Assembly (NCBI RefSeq): GCF_042646065.1
Contig: NZ_JBHRTA010000038.1
Coordinates: 62,001-126,000 of the forward strand
DNA from: Parapedobacter deserti
Lineage (GTDB): Bacteria > Bacteroidota > Bacteroidia > Sphingobacteriales > Sphingobacteriaceae
DNA length: 64,000 nucleotides
Direction: 5' to 3'
Shown: positions 43,377-51,585 of the stretch, piece by piece
Position numbering within the stretch: position 1 is the first letter of the stretch
How the letters are laid out: every line of letters begins with the position of its first letter
Program-made: the position numbers and the translations under genes
The notes under the pieces: generated by a model
Told to the model about the DNA's origin: nothing
What the model saw: the letters and a program-made list of their open reading frames with translations, nothing else
The model's database searches: none

Positions 43377-44137
43377 TGGACATCGTATTGCTGGGCAGCG
43401 GCAATGTGGCTACGCACATGGGGCGGGCACTGGTGAGTTCAGGTCACCGGGTGGTGCAGGTGTACAGTCCAACAATAACGCATGCAACGGTATTAGGCGA
43501 CACCATAAATGCCCGTGCAATTGACGACCTCGCGGCCGTCGAGTCTGTTGCTGACGTTTATATCATTGCCGTAAAGGATGATGCCATCGCGCAGGTTGCC
43601 GCCCAGTTGCCCACATCGTCGAAGAGTATCGTTGTTCATACAGCCGGAAGTGTAGCTATGGAGGTGTTAGCAGAACACGCTGAGCGGTATGGTGTCGTGT
43701 ACCCCGTACAAACCTTTTCCAAGGCAAAGCCGGTTGATTTTTCTCTAATTCCGGTAGCGGCTGAGGCGTCCGATGATGCGACGTACCAACAGTTGGCCAC
43801 GTTGGCCGGCAGCCTATCCAATCGGGTCTTCCCGTGTGATTCCCGCCAGCGTCTTGCCTTGCATGTGGCAGCTGTATTTGCCTGCAATTTTACTAATCAT
43901 TTGTACGCCATTGGTGCGGATATTCTGCGCGAACATGGACTTGATTTTGAGCTCATCCGGCCGCTTATCCTTGAGACAGCAGAAAAGGTGATGCAGTATC
44001 GTCCTAAGGATGTACAGACCGGACCTGCAGTACGCAATGATATGGGTACGATGCAGAAGCATTTAGCACTGTTGAAAGACCAGCCCGAGTTGGCGGAGCT
44101 TTATGAGCTAATCAGTGATCAGGTTCGGGGAAGATAA
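43376..44137 (+). CDS. Rossmann-fold and DUF2520 domain protein
   Basis: The 253-residue protein starts with an NAD(P)-binding motif (IVLLGSGNVATHMGRAL), has a Rossmann domain with IIAVKDDAI and VVHTAGSVAMEVL, then a helical DUF2520 domain (about 120-250) with NFTNHLYAIGADIL. It resembles ketopantoate or pyrroline-5-carboxylate reductase in layout but has no confirmed reaction. Its ATG overlaps the ccmF stop by one base (TGATG), so the longer frame from 43295 is rejected. The coupling to cytochrome maturation may be only positional. Confidence 0.87.
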   Translation: MDIVLLGSGNVATHMGRALVSSGHRVVQVYSPTITHATVLGDTINARAIDDLAAVESVADVYIIAVKDDAIAQVAAQLPTSSKSIVVHTAGSVAMEVLAEHAERYGVVYPVQTFSKAKPVDFSLIPVAAEASDDATYQQLATLAGSLSNRVFPCDSRQRLALHVAAVFACNFTNHLYAIGADILREHGLDFELIRPLILETAEKVMQYRPKDVQTGPAVRNDMGTMQKHLALLKDQPELAELYELISDQVRGR

Positions 44138-44678
44138 AAACTAATGGAGATATGCCAAATATTCATCCAAAAGCCTTAATTTTATTCCTCCAATGCACGT
44201 TCTACTTCTGTAGGTTCTCACTCTGAAGCTTGATAGCACGGATCGCTTCGTTTTATCGTCTCTGTAGAAGCCAGTATAGGGTGCAGGCTTTGCCTGCCGG
44301 AGTTTTGATTTCGTCCACTTTCAGCGGGAGTTTATGGAGAATTTGATGCTTTGTCGCTATCACTGCCATTTCCCTTCAACGTTTCCCCTTGCGCCAATTC
44401 CGACCGGCCGGATCAATCCAACTGTTTTACCACCATATCTGCTCACCGTTTTCAATAAGGAACGGGCGTTCTTCAATACCCTTGGTATGGTTATGGAGTA
44501 GAAATAACGCCCTTCCGGACAGTTTTGGAATACCAAATGATGACTGTTCGCTGTTTTGGTACCTAAAGATTTATGTCTGACGGTCTGGACGCTCAGGCAG
44601 GATTTGGACGAAGGCTATTGGTCACCCCTAATCATTCAGCTGTCCGTCGAATTTCATAACCTTCCTGTGTTTTCTTGA
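44138..44678. other. 541-base region without an intact gene
   Basis: Only short, stop-interrupted frames are seen on both strands, the best being about 38 codons on the minus strand starting near 44368. A small perfect hairpin, GCAGGC-TTT-GCCTGC, lies at 44283-44297 without a T-run. It may be decayed coding DNA, continuous with the degenerate stretch to the right. Confidence 0.5.
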
Positions 44679-45213
44679 TCAAAATTCAACCACAAGTACT
44701 TCGGGAATGGTTATACCATTGTGTTTAAATTCCTCAAACGGGTGATCCTCGATTTTAATATCAGTGATTGGAAAGTAATATGGGCGGCTACAGGGTGCTT
44801 CGGTTTCGTTTTCTTTTTTACTTACGGTTAGAGAAAATTTAACGCTACCGATTTCACCAAGTTGTATATTGTATGAATAATCACCTGCGGTTTCAGGGAT
44901 ACCATTAAGTCGGACCACTCCATTCAACGGATTTGGACTTTCAGGTTGAAAAACAATGTCCCAGCTTTTATATGGCTCTCCCGTCTTGGCGCTCGTTACC
45001 TGTATATTCGACGCGTCCGGATCATTCGTATTTATTAGGTTTTCGCCATTTTCCTTATCGACGAATAACACACCTACCTGCCTTAGTGGGCCTTCGTTCA
45101 TAAGCCCGGCACAGGGGTCAGGGGTCGTCTTTGATTTCCGTTTTTTGGCAGCCGATGGCCAGTACTGACAGTAACAGGGCTGTCGGAAAAAATCGATATA
45201 TTCGTGTAGGCAT
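44679..45213 (-). pseudogene. Lipoprotein gene broken by a one-base frameshift
   Basis: The ATG at 45213 starts a typical lipoprotein signal (MPTRIYRFFPTALLLSVLAI, then GC at the lipobox cysteine) that runs into TGA just after the CCCC at 45124-45121 (minus strand). Removing one C from that run joins it to the long frame that continues DPDPCAGLMNEG and stays open to 44679, giving a lipoprotein of about 177 residues that ends EVLVVEF. The mature part has beta-rich segments and no known domain. It lies six bases after the lipoprotein gene at 45220. The defect may be a true mutation, phase variation, or a sequencing error in the C-run. Confidence 0.75.
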
Positions 45214-45219
45214 CGGTAA

Positions 45220-45612
45220 TTAATTAAAGATTCTACTCTTTTGTGATTCACGGTGTCTTGCAATGTCATCGTCGGTGGCAGGACTGATAATCGCTATTTC
45301 ATGCTGGTTATCCTCATAAACCTTTACCCGAACCGGAAGGCTGCTTTTCATAGCCTGTTTTATCAATCTGATATTGTCCTCGCTTTGTACCAAACCGGCA
45401 TCGATGAAATACGGCATAGCGCTGGGATAAAGCGCCACCCCGACGGTGTCGTTCCTTGTATCCCTAAGTTCGGGTATCTTCAGTCCTATATCAATGGTTG
45501 ATTGTTCCTTAATCCGTTTTTCACCGGCATCAGAAACTTTCTTTTTGCACGACACGAGTGAAAGTATTCCAAATAAGGCAACGTATAGGAATGGAATTAA
45601 TTTTTTTTTCAT
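45220..45612 (-). CDS. Small lipoprotein of unknown function, 130 aa
   Basis: A lipoprotein signal peptide is clear: MKKKLIPFLYVALFGILSLVS followed by the lipobox Cys (residue 22), then a Lys-rich start of the mature part. The rest is about 105 residues, mixed charged, with a predicted beta-alpha pattern (GVALYPSAMPYFIDAGLV, then LPVRVKVYED). No domain recognised. It is followed after six bases by the frameshifted lipoprotein, with which it forms an operon. The gene sits in the degraded accessory stretch. Confidence 0.72.
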   Translation of the reverse strand: MKKKLIPFLYVALFGILSLVSCKKKVSDAGEKRIKEQSTIDIGLKIPELRDTRNDTVGVALYPSAMPYFIDAGLVQSEDNIRLIKQAMKSSLPVRVKVYEDNQHEIAIISPATDDDIARHRESQKSRIFN

Positions 45613-45762
45613 ATTTACAAGGTAAAAACAAATTGCCTTAATGACTGACTCTTAACAAAAGAAGTAAATATTTTTAAATAAATAAAATGTGTGATCGATG
45701 TTGCTCCGCAGGGCGCTCGCCGCGCGGGCAGGTTAAGGTTGGGCAACATTAGAAATAATATT

Positions 45763-45836
45763 TATATTTGTGTAGGTTTAGGTTGATCGCCCCTTAACCT
45801 CATTAGGGGCGGCTCCGTCGAAAGGCGGGGTTTTTT
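45763..45836 (+). ncRNA. Candidate small RNA: promoter, hairpin and intrinsic terminator
   Basis: A TATATTTG promoter element (45763-45770) has a TTG box 21 bases upstream (45739-45741). Transcription would begin near 45776. The RNA then folds into a 7-bp hairpin (CGCCCCT at 45788-45794 with AGGGGCG at 45805-45811) and a second 7-bp stem with a GAAA tetraloop (45813-45830) followed by six T (45831-45836), a classic terminator. No start codon with an open frame fits within the roughly 60 bases. It could alternatively be the leader or terminator of a lost gene. Confidence 0.5.
45813..45836 (+). terminator. Intrinsic terminator with GAAA tetraloop
   Basis: CTCCGTC-GAAA-GGCGGGG with two G-U pairs, then TTTTTT. 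It ends the candidate small RNA and lies at the convergent 3' end of the minus-strand pseudogene. Confidence 0.75.
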
Positions 45837-46545
45837 AATCGAAAACCTCTATTATCAGTGTTTTCATTTGCGCTTTGAAATCAAACAACATTTTTTTGAC
45901 GGTTTTCTTAAATACACCGGGAGATACCTGACCGGCCACCATCCTGTGATGCAAGTACTTTGTTTTTCCGGTTCTATAGGAAACTTAAATTCTCCCAGCC
46001 AGGTGGTTTCAATACCAAAATACACCGTGCCCCAGCCTTTTTCCCAGGCTATGCATTCGGTGTTTTCACCGTTTACATGATATGTCAGTTTCTTTCCCCG
46101 CGCTTTTGGAATCGATGGATATGTCAGGTATCTCGAAATGATATTGTCAATTGTTTTCGCGAAATCCGTTATAGGACTAACCTCGAATCCTTTATCATTG
46201 AAATGAGCCGCCGAAACCGGTCATCCCAAACTGCTTCGGATGGAGTTATAACCCACCCGGCCAATTGTATTCACATTGAGGCAAAACAATTGCGGTCAAT
46301 AGGAAGCTTATGTCTTTTTGTTAGTTGCCGTAAAGCCCGATTTCTCGGTATTGGATACTACATATACTATATAGACGGGCCCTGGTATTGAAAATTAAAA
46401 GGTTCACTATTGACACCGCAAGCATTGGTTCTATCTACTGAAAACTCAATTGAATCTCCCGGTAATGCTGGCAGCGGATCACCGAAATCTATAATCAAAC
46501 CTTTAATAGCGTTCCGTAACGATTATGCAGCTTGTAGTTGCACCA
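45835..46545 (-). pseudogene. Degraded gene with several frameshifts, function unknown
   Basis: Successive minus-strand fragments in different frames read as one protein: GLIIDFGDPLPALPGDSIEF (about 46500-46440), VYIVYVVSNTEKSGFTATNK (about 46378-46318), CFASM then stop then IQLAGWVITPSEAVWDDRF (about 46295-46220), NDKGFEVSPITDFAKTIDNI and GWGTVYFGIETTWLGEFKFP (46200-45980), and a last piece GQVSPGVFKKTVKKMLFDFK (about 45935-45860) ending at TAA 45837-45835. At least four frame changes or stops separate them. The intact ancestor would be about 230 residues; the beta-rich fragments match no family I know. A plus-strand frame of 143 codons over the same bases is its antisense shadow. Confidence 0.6.
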
Positions 46546-47113
46546 ACGTCCTGAAATGAATATCCCATTTCAGGACTTTTCCTTTTTTAGGGGTTAAAGG
46601 AGGGAGCCAACCATTAACCCCCAAGGCCCGGATCTATGCGCCGGTATTGTTGGCCAGCATATTATGTATTAACACTTGGCAAGGTCTTTCCATATCCGTG
46701 GACCAACTTGTACGAAAATCCAAGGGCGCTCCATTTCGAGTTGATCAGTTCAAGCGAGCCATCTTACGAGCGACTCCTGCGTTTGGCCATCACGTTCCAA
46801 TTGTTGTCTTTTGCCATTTGGGCCGCAATTTGTTTCCGTGAGTATGAATAAAGCCATTAAGCTCCGTGCTGTCATCGATGAAATTTTGATTAGATTTTTC
46901 GTGAGCCTTGACGGCTAACGATACAATATGCTTTAGTTAATCTTATAATTAACTATAAAATTAGTTGAATGGTTTTGATTCTGCAACTATTTCAGGAAAT
47001 TTTTTGGGGTTCCGGGAGCTGCGAGGGGGAGGTTTTATCCGATTATTGCTTTTTCGGTGCAGGTATTAGCGCTCCGATATACGCTGCCTTTGCATTTCAT
47101 CAGGAATGGAATG
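46546..47113. other. 568-base region without an intact gene
   Basis: No credible complete frame on either strand; the best is a 71-codon plus-strand frame at 46636-46851 with no promoter or motif. The stretch 46915-46985 is strongly AT-rich. It appears to be non-coding or decayed DNA upstream of the pseudogene. Confidence 0.5.
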
Positions 47114-47716
47114 TTACCGGTCATCCCTAAACTGCCCCTTTATCCGTTCTAGATTATCGATCATTTCCTGTATGCGTGTATTTTCATTGTGGATGTACTG
47201 TTTCATGAAGACAAAGTGACAGATGAGAAACCAGAAAATGATGAAGATGACCGCGCCAGCAAATGTCCAGAAAGGCAAGGCAAAATACATTTCAATGCCG
47301 TAGAGTGCAAATGCGACAGCTATGCACGCTTCATAAACCGCATAGTTGCGGGTGTTGAAGCGATTGCGCTTTTGCTGGAACGTTTTCAGGTAATTGATGT
47401 AGTCTTGTGGTTTGGACAGCAACTGGGCGCTATTGCTGATATTGCGGTAGTCTTTCCACTGCGTAAATAAATAGTAACTGATACAACCAATCATGATCGC
47501 TAACGCGAGATAAGTGGTCCATGTCGAAAAATCGACTGCGATGAACATCCAGAGCAAAACCAGGATAGCTACGGCTACCGATACACTTTGCCAAAACAGT
47601 TTCTTGGCAAGTGACGCCCGGTTTGTCTTAACGCGTCTCAAAACCGCATCGAAGCTAACGTTTGGCTCCGGCTCCTGCCTCTGCCAAAGCTGTTGTATCT
47701 CATCAAACCCTTTCAT
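47114..47716 (-). CDS. Membrane protein downstream of an ECF sigma factor, possible anti-sigma factor
   Basis: The 200-residue protein has a cytoplasmic N-terminus of about 40 residues (DEIQQLWQRQEPEPN), then four hydrophobic segments (about 42-60, 65-85, 130-150, 150-172) and a charged C-terminal tail. The 5' end overlaps the sigma factor gene by 14 bases, so it is cotranslated. That arrangement is usual for anti-sigma factors, but no zinc-binding HxxxCxxC motif is seen and the identification rests on context. Homologues in Pedobacter are unannotated as far as I recall. Confidence 0.75.
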   Translation of the reverse strand: MKGFDEIQQLWQRQEPEPNVSFDAVLRRVKTNRASLAKKLFWQSVSVAVAILVLLWMFIAVDFSTWTTYLALAIMIGCISYYLFTQWKDYRNISNSAQLLSKPQDYINYLKTFQQKRNRFNTRNYAVYEACIAVAFALYGIEMYFALPFWTFAGAVIFIIFWFLICHFVFMKQYIHNENTRIQEMIDNLERIKGQFRDDR

Positions 47717-48200
47717 TGCTGTTGTATATTTCTGTTAGCTTGTGTTTTATCCGGTGAATTTTTACCCGAAGATTGCCTTCGGAGATACCGGCAATTTCGG
47801 CGATCTCTGGATACGGCACCTCGTCCAGTACCAAAGTAATAATGATCCGTTCATTTTCTTCCAGCTGTGCGATGGATTTATACAATAAGGCAATCTGCTC
47901 CTGCTTTTCCGAAGGCTCTTCGGCAAAATTTTCAATGATGCTGTCGTTGAGCTCGTCCGTCGCGCGACGTTTTACAGTGCGAAGGTACGAGAGGCAGGTG
48001 TTCACGGCTATGCGGTAGATCCAGGTTGAAAACTGTGACTCGTTGCGGAATTTATCGAGGTTTTGCCACACCTTAATAAAGGTTTCCTGCATGAGGTCGT
48101 TTGCCGAGTCACTGTCTCCGGTATACCCATAACAAAGGTGGTACACCCTTTTGGAGTTGTCTTCAAACAGTTTCTGAAACAGTTGTCGTTGGTCTCTCAT
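47703..48200 (-). CDS. ECF RNA polymerase sigma factor
   Basis: The 165-residue protein has region 2 (KVWQNLDKFRNESQFSTWIYRIA near residue 45, with the DLMQETF -10-recognition helix) and region 4 (RIIITLVLDEVPYPEIAEIAGIS and RVKIHRIKHKL) of the ECF sigma-70 family. It would direct RNA polymerase to promoters under control of the membrane protein whose gene overlaps its 3' end. Inducing signal unknown. Confidence 0.92.
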   Translation of the reverse strand: MRDQRQLFQKLFEDNSKRVYHLCYGYTGDSDSANDLMQETFIKVWQNLDKFRNESQFSTWIYRIAVNTCLSYLRTVKRRATDELNDSIIENFAEEPSEKQEQIALLYKSIAQLEENERIIITLVLDEVPYPEIAEIAGISEGNLRVKIHRIKHKLTEIYNSNERV

Positions 48201-48256
48201 GGACGGCAGTTACATGCTTTTGACGTACTTGATGCCAATATGTTACAGAAAAACGT

Positions 48257-48264
48257 TATCTTTA
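48257..48264 (+). promoter_or_regulatory. TAnnTTTG-like element before the 48270 gene
   Basis: TATCTTTA (last base off consensus), five bases before the ATG at 48270. Confidence 0.4.
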
Positions 48265-48269
48265 TACCG

Positions 48270-48782
48270 ATGGAAACATTTATTCCGATATTGATCGCTC
48301 TTTTGGTTTTCGCATTTCAGGCGTACGCCAATTTTCAAAAGGAGCAGGAAAAAGCCCGGAAAAGAAATCTGGGACAGCCTCCCTTGCCTGAGGATAATGC
48401 ACAACGGCCGTTTGTTGACCAGCAGCCACCGATGAGTGATCCGGGGCTTCCGTATCCCGGCCATCGACTTCCGGAGCCCGAGCGCCGATCGTCACCGGCT
48501 GAACAACGTCCGCCAATAACCACGTCACGAGTACCGACTTCAAGTCACCGCCCGCCGGGCAGCGAATCCCATCCAGGCTCCCTTTCTGAACGATTTGGAC
48601 GCTACTCCGGCGTATTGGATGCAGAAAAGTTTGGGCGTTTACGCCAAAGCAGACAACAACGGACGATCCAACGCTTGGAAGTGGACGAAGGGGTGACTAC
48701 CATTGCCGCATCCGACAATATTGACTTTGACCTGCGTGATGCGGTCATCAAATCTGCAATTCTTGAACGGCCATACCAGTAA
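48270..48782 (+). CDS. Membrane-anchored proline-rich hypothetical protein, 170 aa
   Basis: One N-terminal membrane helix (METFIPILIALLVFAFQAYAN, residues 1-20) is followed by a charged segment (KEQEKARKR), a Pro/Arg/Ser-rich stretch of low complexity (about 35-95) and a C-terminal part with LRDAVIKSAILERPYQ. No catalytic motif. It resembles small Sphingobacteriaceae proteins of unknown function. The frame is open upstream to 48063 but that part is antisense to the sigma factor gene, so the ATG at 48270 is used. It abuts the convergent nitrilase gene: the two stops are adjacent. Confidence 0.7.
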   Translation: METFIPILIALLVFAFQAYANFQKEQEKARKRNLGQPPLPEDNAQRPFVDQQPPMSDPGLPYPGHRLPEPERRSSPAEQRPPITTSRVPTSSHRPPGSESHPGSLSERFGRYSGVLDAEKFGRLRQSRQQRTIQRLEVDEGVTTIAASDNIDFDLRDAVIKSAILERPYQ

Positions 48783-49586
48783 TTAGCTTAGTCTTGTGAT
48801 TTGCGATTTTACTGTCAGACTAAATTCATCCATATCCTTTAAAAAAGGCAGGCCTTGGCGGGTATCCTCCAAATCCTTTCGGTATATTGTAAACGTGTAC
48901 AAGTCTTCATACTCGGGCTTATAATAAACAACATCGCCGACAGGTGAGATGCACATGGAACCTCCGGAGTAATAAATTTCGTTTCCGTCGTGTCCGACAC
49001 GGTTTACGCCGATGACGAAGGCTTGGTTCTCGATGGCTCTTGCGGGAATAAGGCTCCGCCAATGCGCTGAACGTTTATCTGGCCAGTTGGCCACGTACAG
49101 CAGTATGTCGTATGCGCCGTTGAGGTTTCGTGACCACACGGGGAAACGGAGGTCGTAGCAGATCATCGGGCAGATCTTCCAACCGTTTAGGTCTACAATA
49201 ACACGCTGCGTGCCCGGTGTGAATACAGTGTCCTCTTTGGCCATGCCGAAGAGGTGTCGCTTGTCGTACTTGACATAGTCGCCACTATTGGTCATCCAGA
49301 CAAACCGGTTAAAATACCGGCCCTCCTCTTCAATAATGAGACTGCCTGCCACCACACAGTCGTATTTCTGAGCAATTTCTAGCATCCAGTGCATGGTTCG
49401 GCCATCCGTTTTTTCGGCACACTTCTCGACATTCATCGTGAAACCCGTGTTGAACATCTCCGGCAATACGATCAGGTCGGTTTTCTCGCGTATGGCCGAC
49501 AGCCTGAGTGCTAAGTTGCTTAGGTTTTTTTCGATGTTTTCCCAGAAAAGGTATGCTTGAAACGTTGTGATCTTTAATGCATCCAT
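48783..49586 (-). CDS. Nitrilase-superfamily amidase (omega-amidase / YafV type)
   Basis: The 267-residue hydrolase has the catalytic triad of the carbon-nitrogen hydrolase family: Glu43 in VLPEMFNTGF, Lys109 in YDKRHLFG and Cys143 in CPMICYDLRFPVW. The ICYDLRFP motif and small size fit omega-amidases such as YafV, which hydrolyse 2-oxoglutaramate or 2-oxosuccinamate. It is a single gene. Confidence 0.9.
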   Translation of the reverse strand: MDALKITTFQAYLFWENIEKNLSNLALRLSAIREKTDLIVLPEMFNTGFTMNVEKCAEKTDGRTMHWMLEIAQKYDCVVAGSLIIEEEGRYFNRFVWMTNSGDYVKYDKRHLFGMAKEDTVFTPGTQRVIVDLNGWKICPMICYDLRFPVWSRNLNGAYDILLYVANWPDKRSAHWRSLIPARAIENQAFVIGVNRVGHDGNEIYYSGGSMCISPVGDVVYYKPEYEDLYTFTIYRKDLEDTRQGLPFLKDMDEFSLTVKSQITRLS

Positions 49587-49908
49587 AATAGTGAGCTATG
49601 GTGTGTCCGTTTACCTGTGGTATGCAAACGCACAAGGTAGCAAAAAATTAACAAAAACAAAATGGCAGCCCATCCGCTGCAATTATGTTGCCAGTTTCCT
49701 TCCCTTTTATTTGCTCCAACATGGCAACCGTTCTTCATACTATAGTAATTTACTACTTATATAACAGGTATATTAAAGCAATATCATAGGTGTTCGCCCC
49801 TATGATCTCCCTATGAAATCCCTATAAGATCCCTGTTACCTTCTAATAGATCGGACAAACGATTAGCAAATGGTCCTTAATTTTGGTTTACAGGAAGTGG
49901 TGTGGTGC
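49587..49908. other. 322-base intergenic region with a hairpin and 11-bp repeats
   Basis: Contains ATCATAGG (49783-49790) and CCTATGAT (49799-49806), a perfect 8-bp inverted repeat with an 8-base loop. From 49798 an 11-base unit repeats about four times: CCCTATGATCT, CCCTATGAAAT, CCCTATAAGAT, CCCTGTTACCT. No gene found. Confidence 0.6.
49798..49841. repeat. Degenerate 11-bp tandem repeat (four units)
   Basis: Four consecutive 11-base units all starting CCCT; the first three share CCCTAT. The first unit also forms the right arm of the neighbouring hairpin. Confidence 0.6.
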
Positions 49909-50883
49909 TTAGTGCGTACGTGTGAGCAAGGCGTGGGCTAACGTTTGGAGTGGCGCTTTACGGCTTGCATGCACGCGAATGCGTTCCAGGGCGCGAAAGG
50001 AATGTTCAGCATACGCTTGCTTGGTAGCTTCAGCTAGTTTTCTGATACCGAGCTTGTCGTAGATTGATGTCATTTCGTGGACCTTTTTTTCAGGGTTACT
50101 GTCGTCGTGGAACCAGTGGTTCAACACAGTTATGGTATCCCTGTCGGCAATTTCAAGTGTTTTCAGCAGTAGAAGTGTTTTTTTGTTGGCGAGGATGTCC
50201 CCGCCCCGCTGTTTGCCGAATTGCGCAGGGTCGCCGTATACGTCTAGGATATCGTCCTGCAACTGGAAGGCGATGCCCACATTGACGCCGAAGTCGTAGA
50301 GCAGCTGTGCGTCGTTTTCATCCGCATGGCCGAGTATGGCTCCCATCTTTAAGGCGGTGCCGAGTAAAACGGAGGTTTTCAGCCGGATCATCTGCAGGTA
50401 ATCGTCGATGCCGACCGATTCCCTGCGTTCAAAATCCATATCCAGTTGCTGTCCCTCGCATACTTCGGTTGCCATAGTATTGAATGCTCCCAGGAGCCCG
50501 GCAAGCTTGTCGGCAGGGCATTTTGCCAGTTGTGCGTACGCCATGACGAGCAGGTTGTCGCCGGAAAGAATGGCCACGTTGGGATTCCATTTTTCATGTA
50601 CGGTCTGTTGACCGCGTCGCAAGGGGGCGTTGTCCATGATGTCGTCATGCATCAATGAGAAGTTGTGGAACAGCTCAACCGCCAGGGCTGCGGGCAGCGC
50701 CTTGTCTATCTCGTCAATGGAAAACAGGTCGGCCGCCATCAATGTAAGCAATGGACGGATACGCTTACCGCCGATTTGCAGCATATACTGAATGGGGGCA
50801 TAAAGGTTCTCCGGGGAATCAGGTATATCAATCTCGTTCAGGCCTTGAACTATCCGTTGCTGCAATGTTGTGGTATCGTGCAT
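49909..50883 (-). CDS. Polyprenyl diphosphate synthase (trans type)
   Basis: The 324-residue enzyme has both aspartate-rich motifs of trans-prenyltransferases: HDDIMDNAPLRRG near residue 84 and QLQDDILDVYGD near residue 212, with GGKRIRP near the N-terminus. It elongates allylic diphosphates with isopentenyl diphosphate, for quinone side chains or other lipids. The frame is open 31 codons further, but the start at 50883 gives normal family length. Chain length cannot be read reliably; the residue before the first motif region is phenylalanine-rich (ELFHNFSLMHDD), suggesting a shorter product. Confidence 0.9.
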   Translation of the reverse strand: MHDTTTLQQRIVQGLNEIDIPDSPENLYAPIQYMLQIGGKRIRPLLTLMAADLFSIDEIDKALPAALAVELFHNFSLMHDDIMDNAPLRRGQQTVHEKWNPNVAILSGDNLLVMAYAQLAKCPADKLAGLLGAFNTMATEVCEGQQLDMDFERRESVGIDDYLQMIRLKTSVLLGTALKMGAILGHADENDAQLLYDFGVNVGIAFQLQDDILDVYGDPAQFGKQRGGDILANKKTLLLLKTLEIADRDTITVLNHWFHDDSNPEKKVHEMTSIYDKLGIRKLAEATKQAYAEHSFRALERIRVHASRKAPLQTLAHALLTRTH

Positions 50884-50999
50884 GGCGTTGCGTAAATTTG
50901 CCGCTAATATAGGGTTTGCGACCACTAAATTATCAAAAAAAATGTAGTAGGTTTGACGAAGTATATGGGTTACCATTTGGGGTATAAGCGTATTAACAA

Positions 51000-51578
51000 G
51001 TGAGCGAGTTGCATAAATCTCCCGTACCGGAAGCAGACCTTAGAACCATCAAGGGTATCGCGCTTGGCGATGCCGGGGTTTTGGCAAGGCTTTACAGGGA
51101 TTATTTTCCGATGGCTTTGCGCATGGTCACGCAGAATAACGGTACAGAAGACGAGGCGAAAGATATTTTTCAGGAGGCGGTGATCGTACTGTATGAAAAG
51201 GTTAGGCAGGGTGATTTCAAGCTGAGCAGTGGGCTAAAGACCTATATTTATTCCGTGTGCCGTCGGCTTTGGCTCAAACAGCTGGGCAGTAATGTTCGTA
51301 CGTTGCATGATGTTAGCAGTTATGAGGAAGTCATTTCTGTAGAGGACGATCTGACCAGGCACCTTGAGATAGACCTGCAACTGTCATTGATGGAGCAGGC
51401 ATTGGATAAGCTGGGAGAACCATGTCGGACCATCATACATGACTTTTACATATTGAACTTGTCCATGCAGGACATTTGCAACAAATTCGGATACACTAAT
51501 GCGGACAACGCCAAAAACCAGAAATATAAGTGTCTCCAACGATTGAAAAAATTGTTTTTTACAGCGACGAATAAGTGA
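51000..51578 (+). CDS. RNA polymerase sigma factor, ECF-like
   Basis: The 192-residue protein resembles the sigma-70 family: region 2 around EAKDIFQEAVIVLYEKVRQG and LKTYIYSVCRRLWLKQL (about 57-98), and region 4 around LGEPCRTIIHDFYILNLSMQDICNKFGY (about 140-165) followed by a recognition helix (ADNAKNQKYKCLQRLKK). The start codon appears to be GTG at 51000. It lies seven bases before a membrane-bound protease with an anti-sigma-like N-terminus, which is likely to control it. Confidence 0.85.
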   Translation: MSELHKSPVPEADLRTIKGIALGDAGVLARLYRDYFPMALRMVTQNNGTEDEAKDIFQEAVIVLYEKVRQGDFKLSSGLKTYIYSVCRRLWLKQLGSNVRTLHDVSSYEEVISVEDDLTRHLEIDLQLSLMEQALDKLGEPCRTIIHDFYILNLSMQDICNKFGYTNADNAKNQKYKCLQRLKKLFFTATNK

Positions 51579-51585
51579 CGCAGAA

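Noticed and set aside
45960..46391. Plus-strand open frame of 143 codons
   Set aside because: It lies antisense to the minus-strand pseudogene, whose fragments look far more like protein; it has no promoter or known motif.
46636..46851. Plus-strand 71-codon frame
   Set aside because: No promoter and no recognisable motif, in a region of scattered stops.
44138..47113. Transposon or insertion sequence remnant
   Set aside because: No terminal inverted repeats, target duplications or transposase motifs could be found by eye, so only decay is claimed.
49798..49841. Considered as a CRISPR array
   Set aside because: Units are 11 bases, contiguous and diverged, without spacers, and no cas genes are present.
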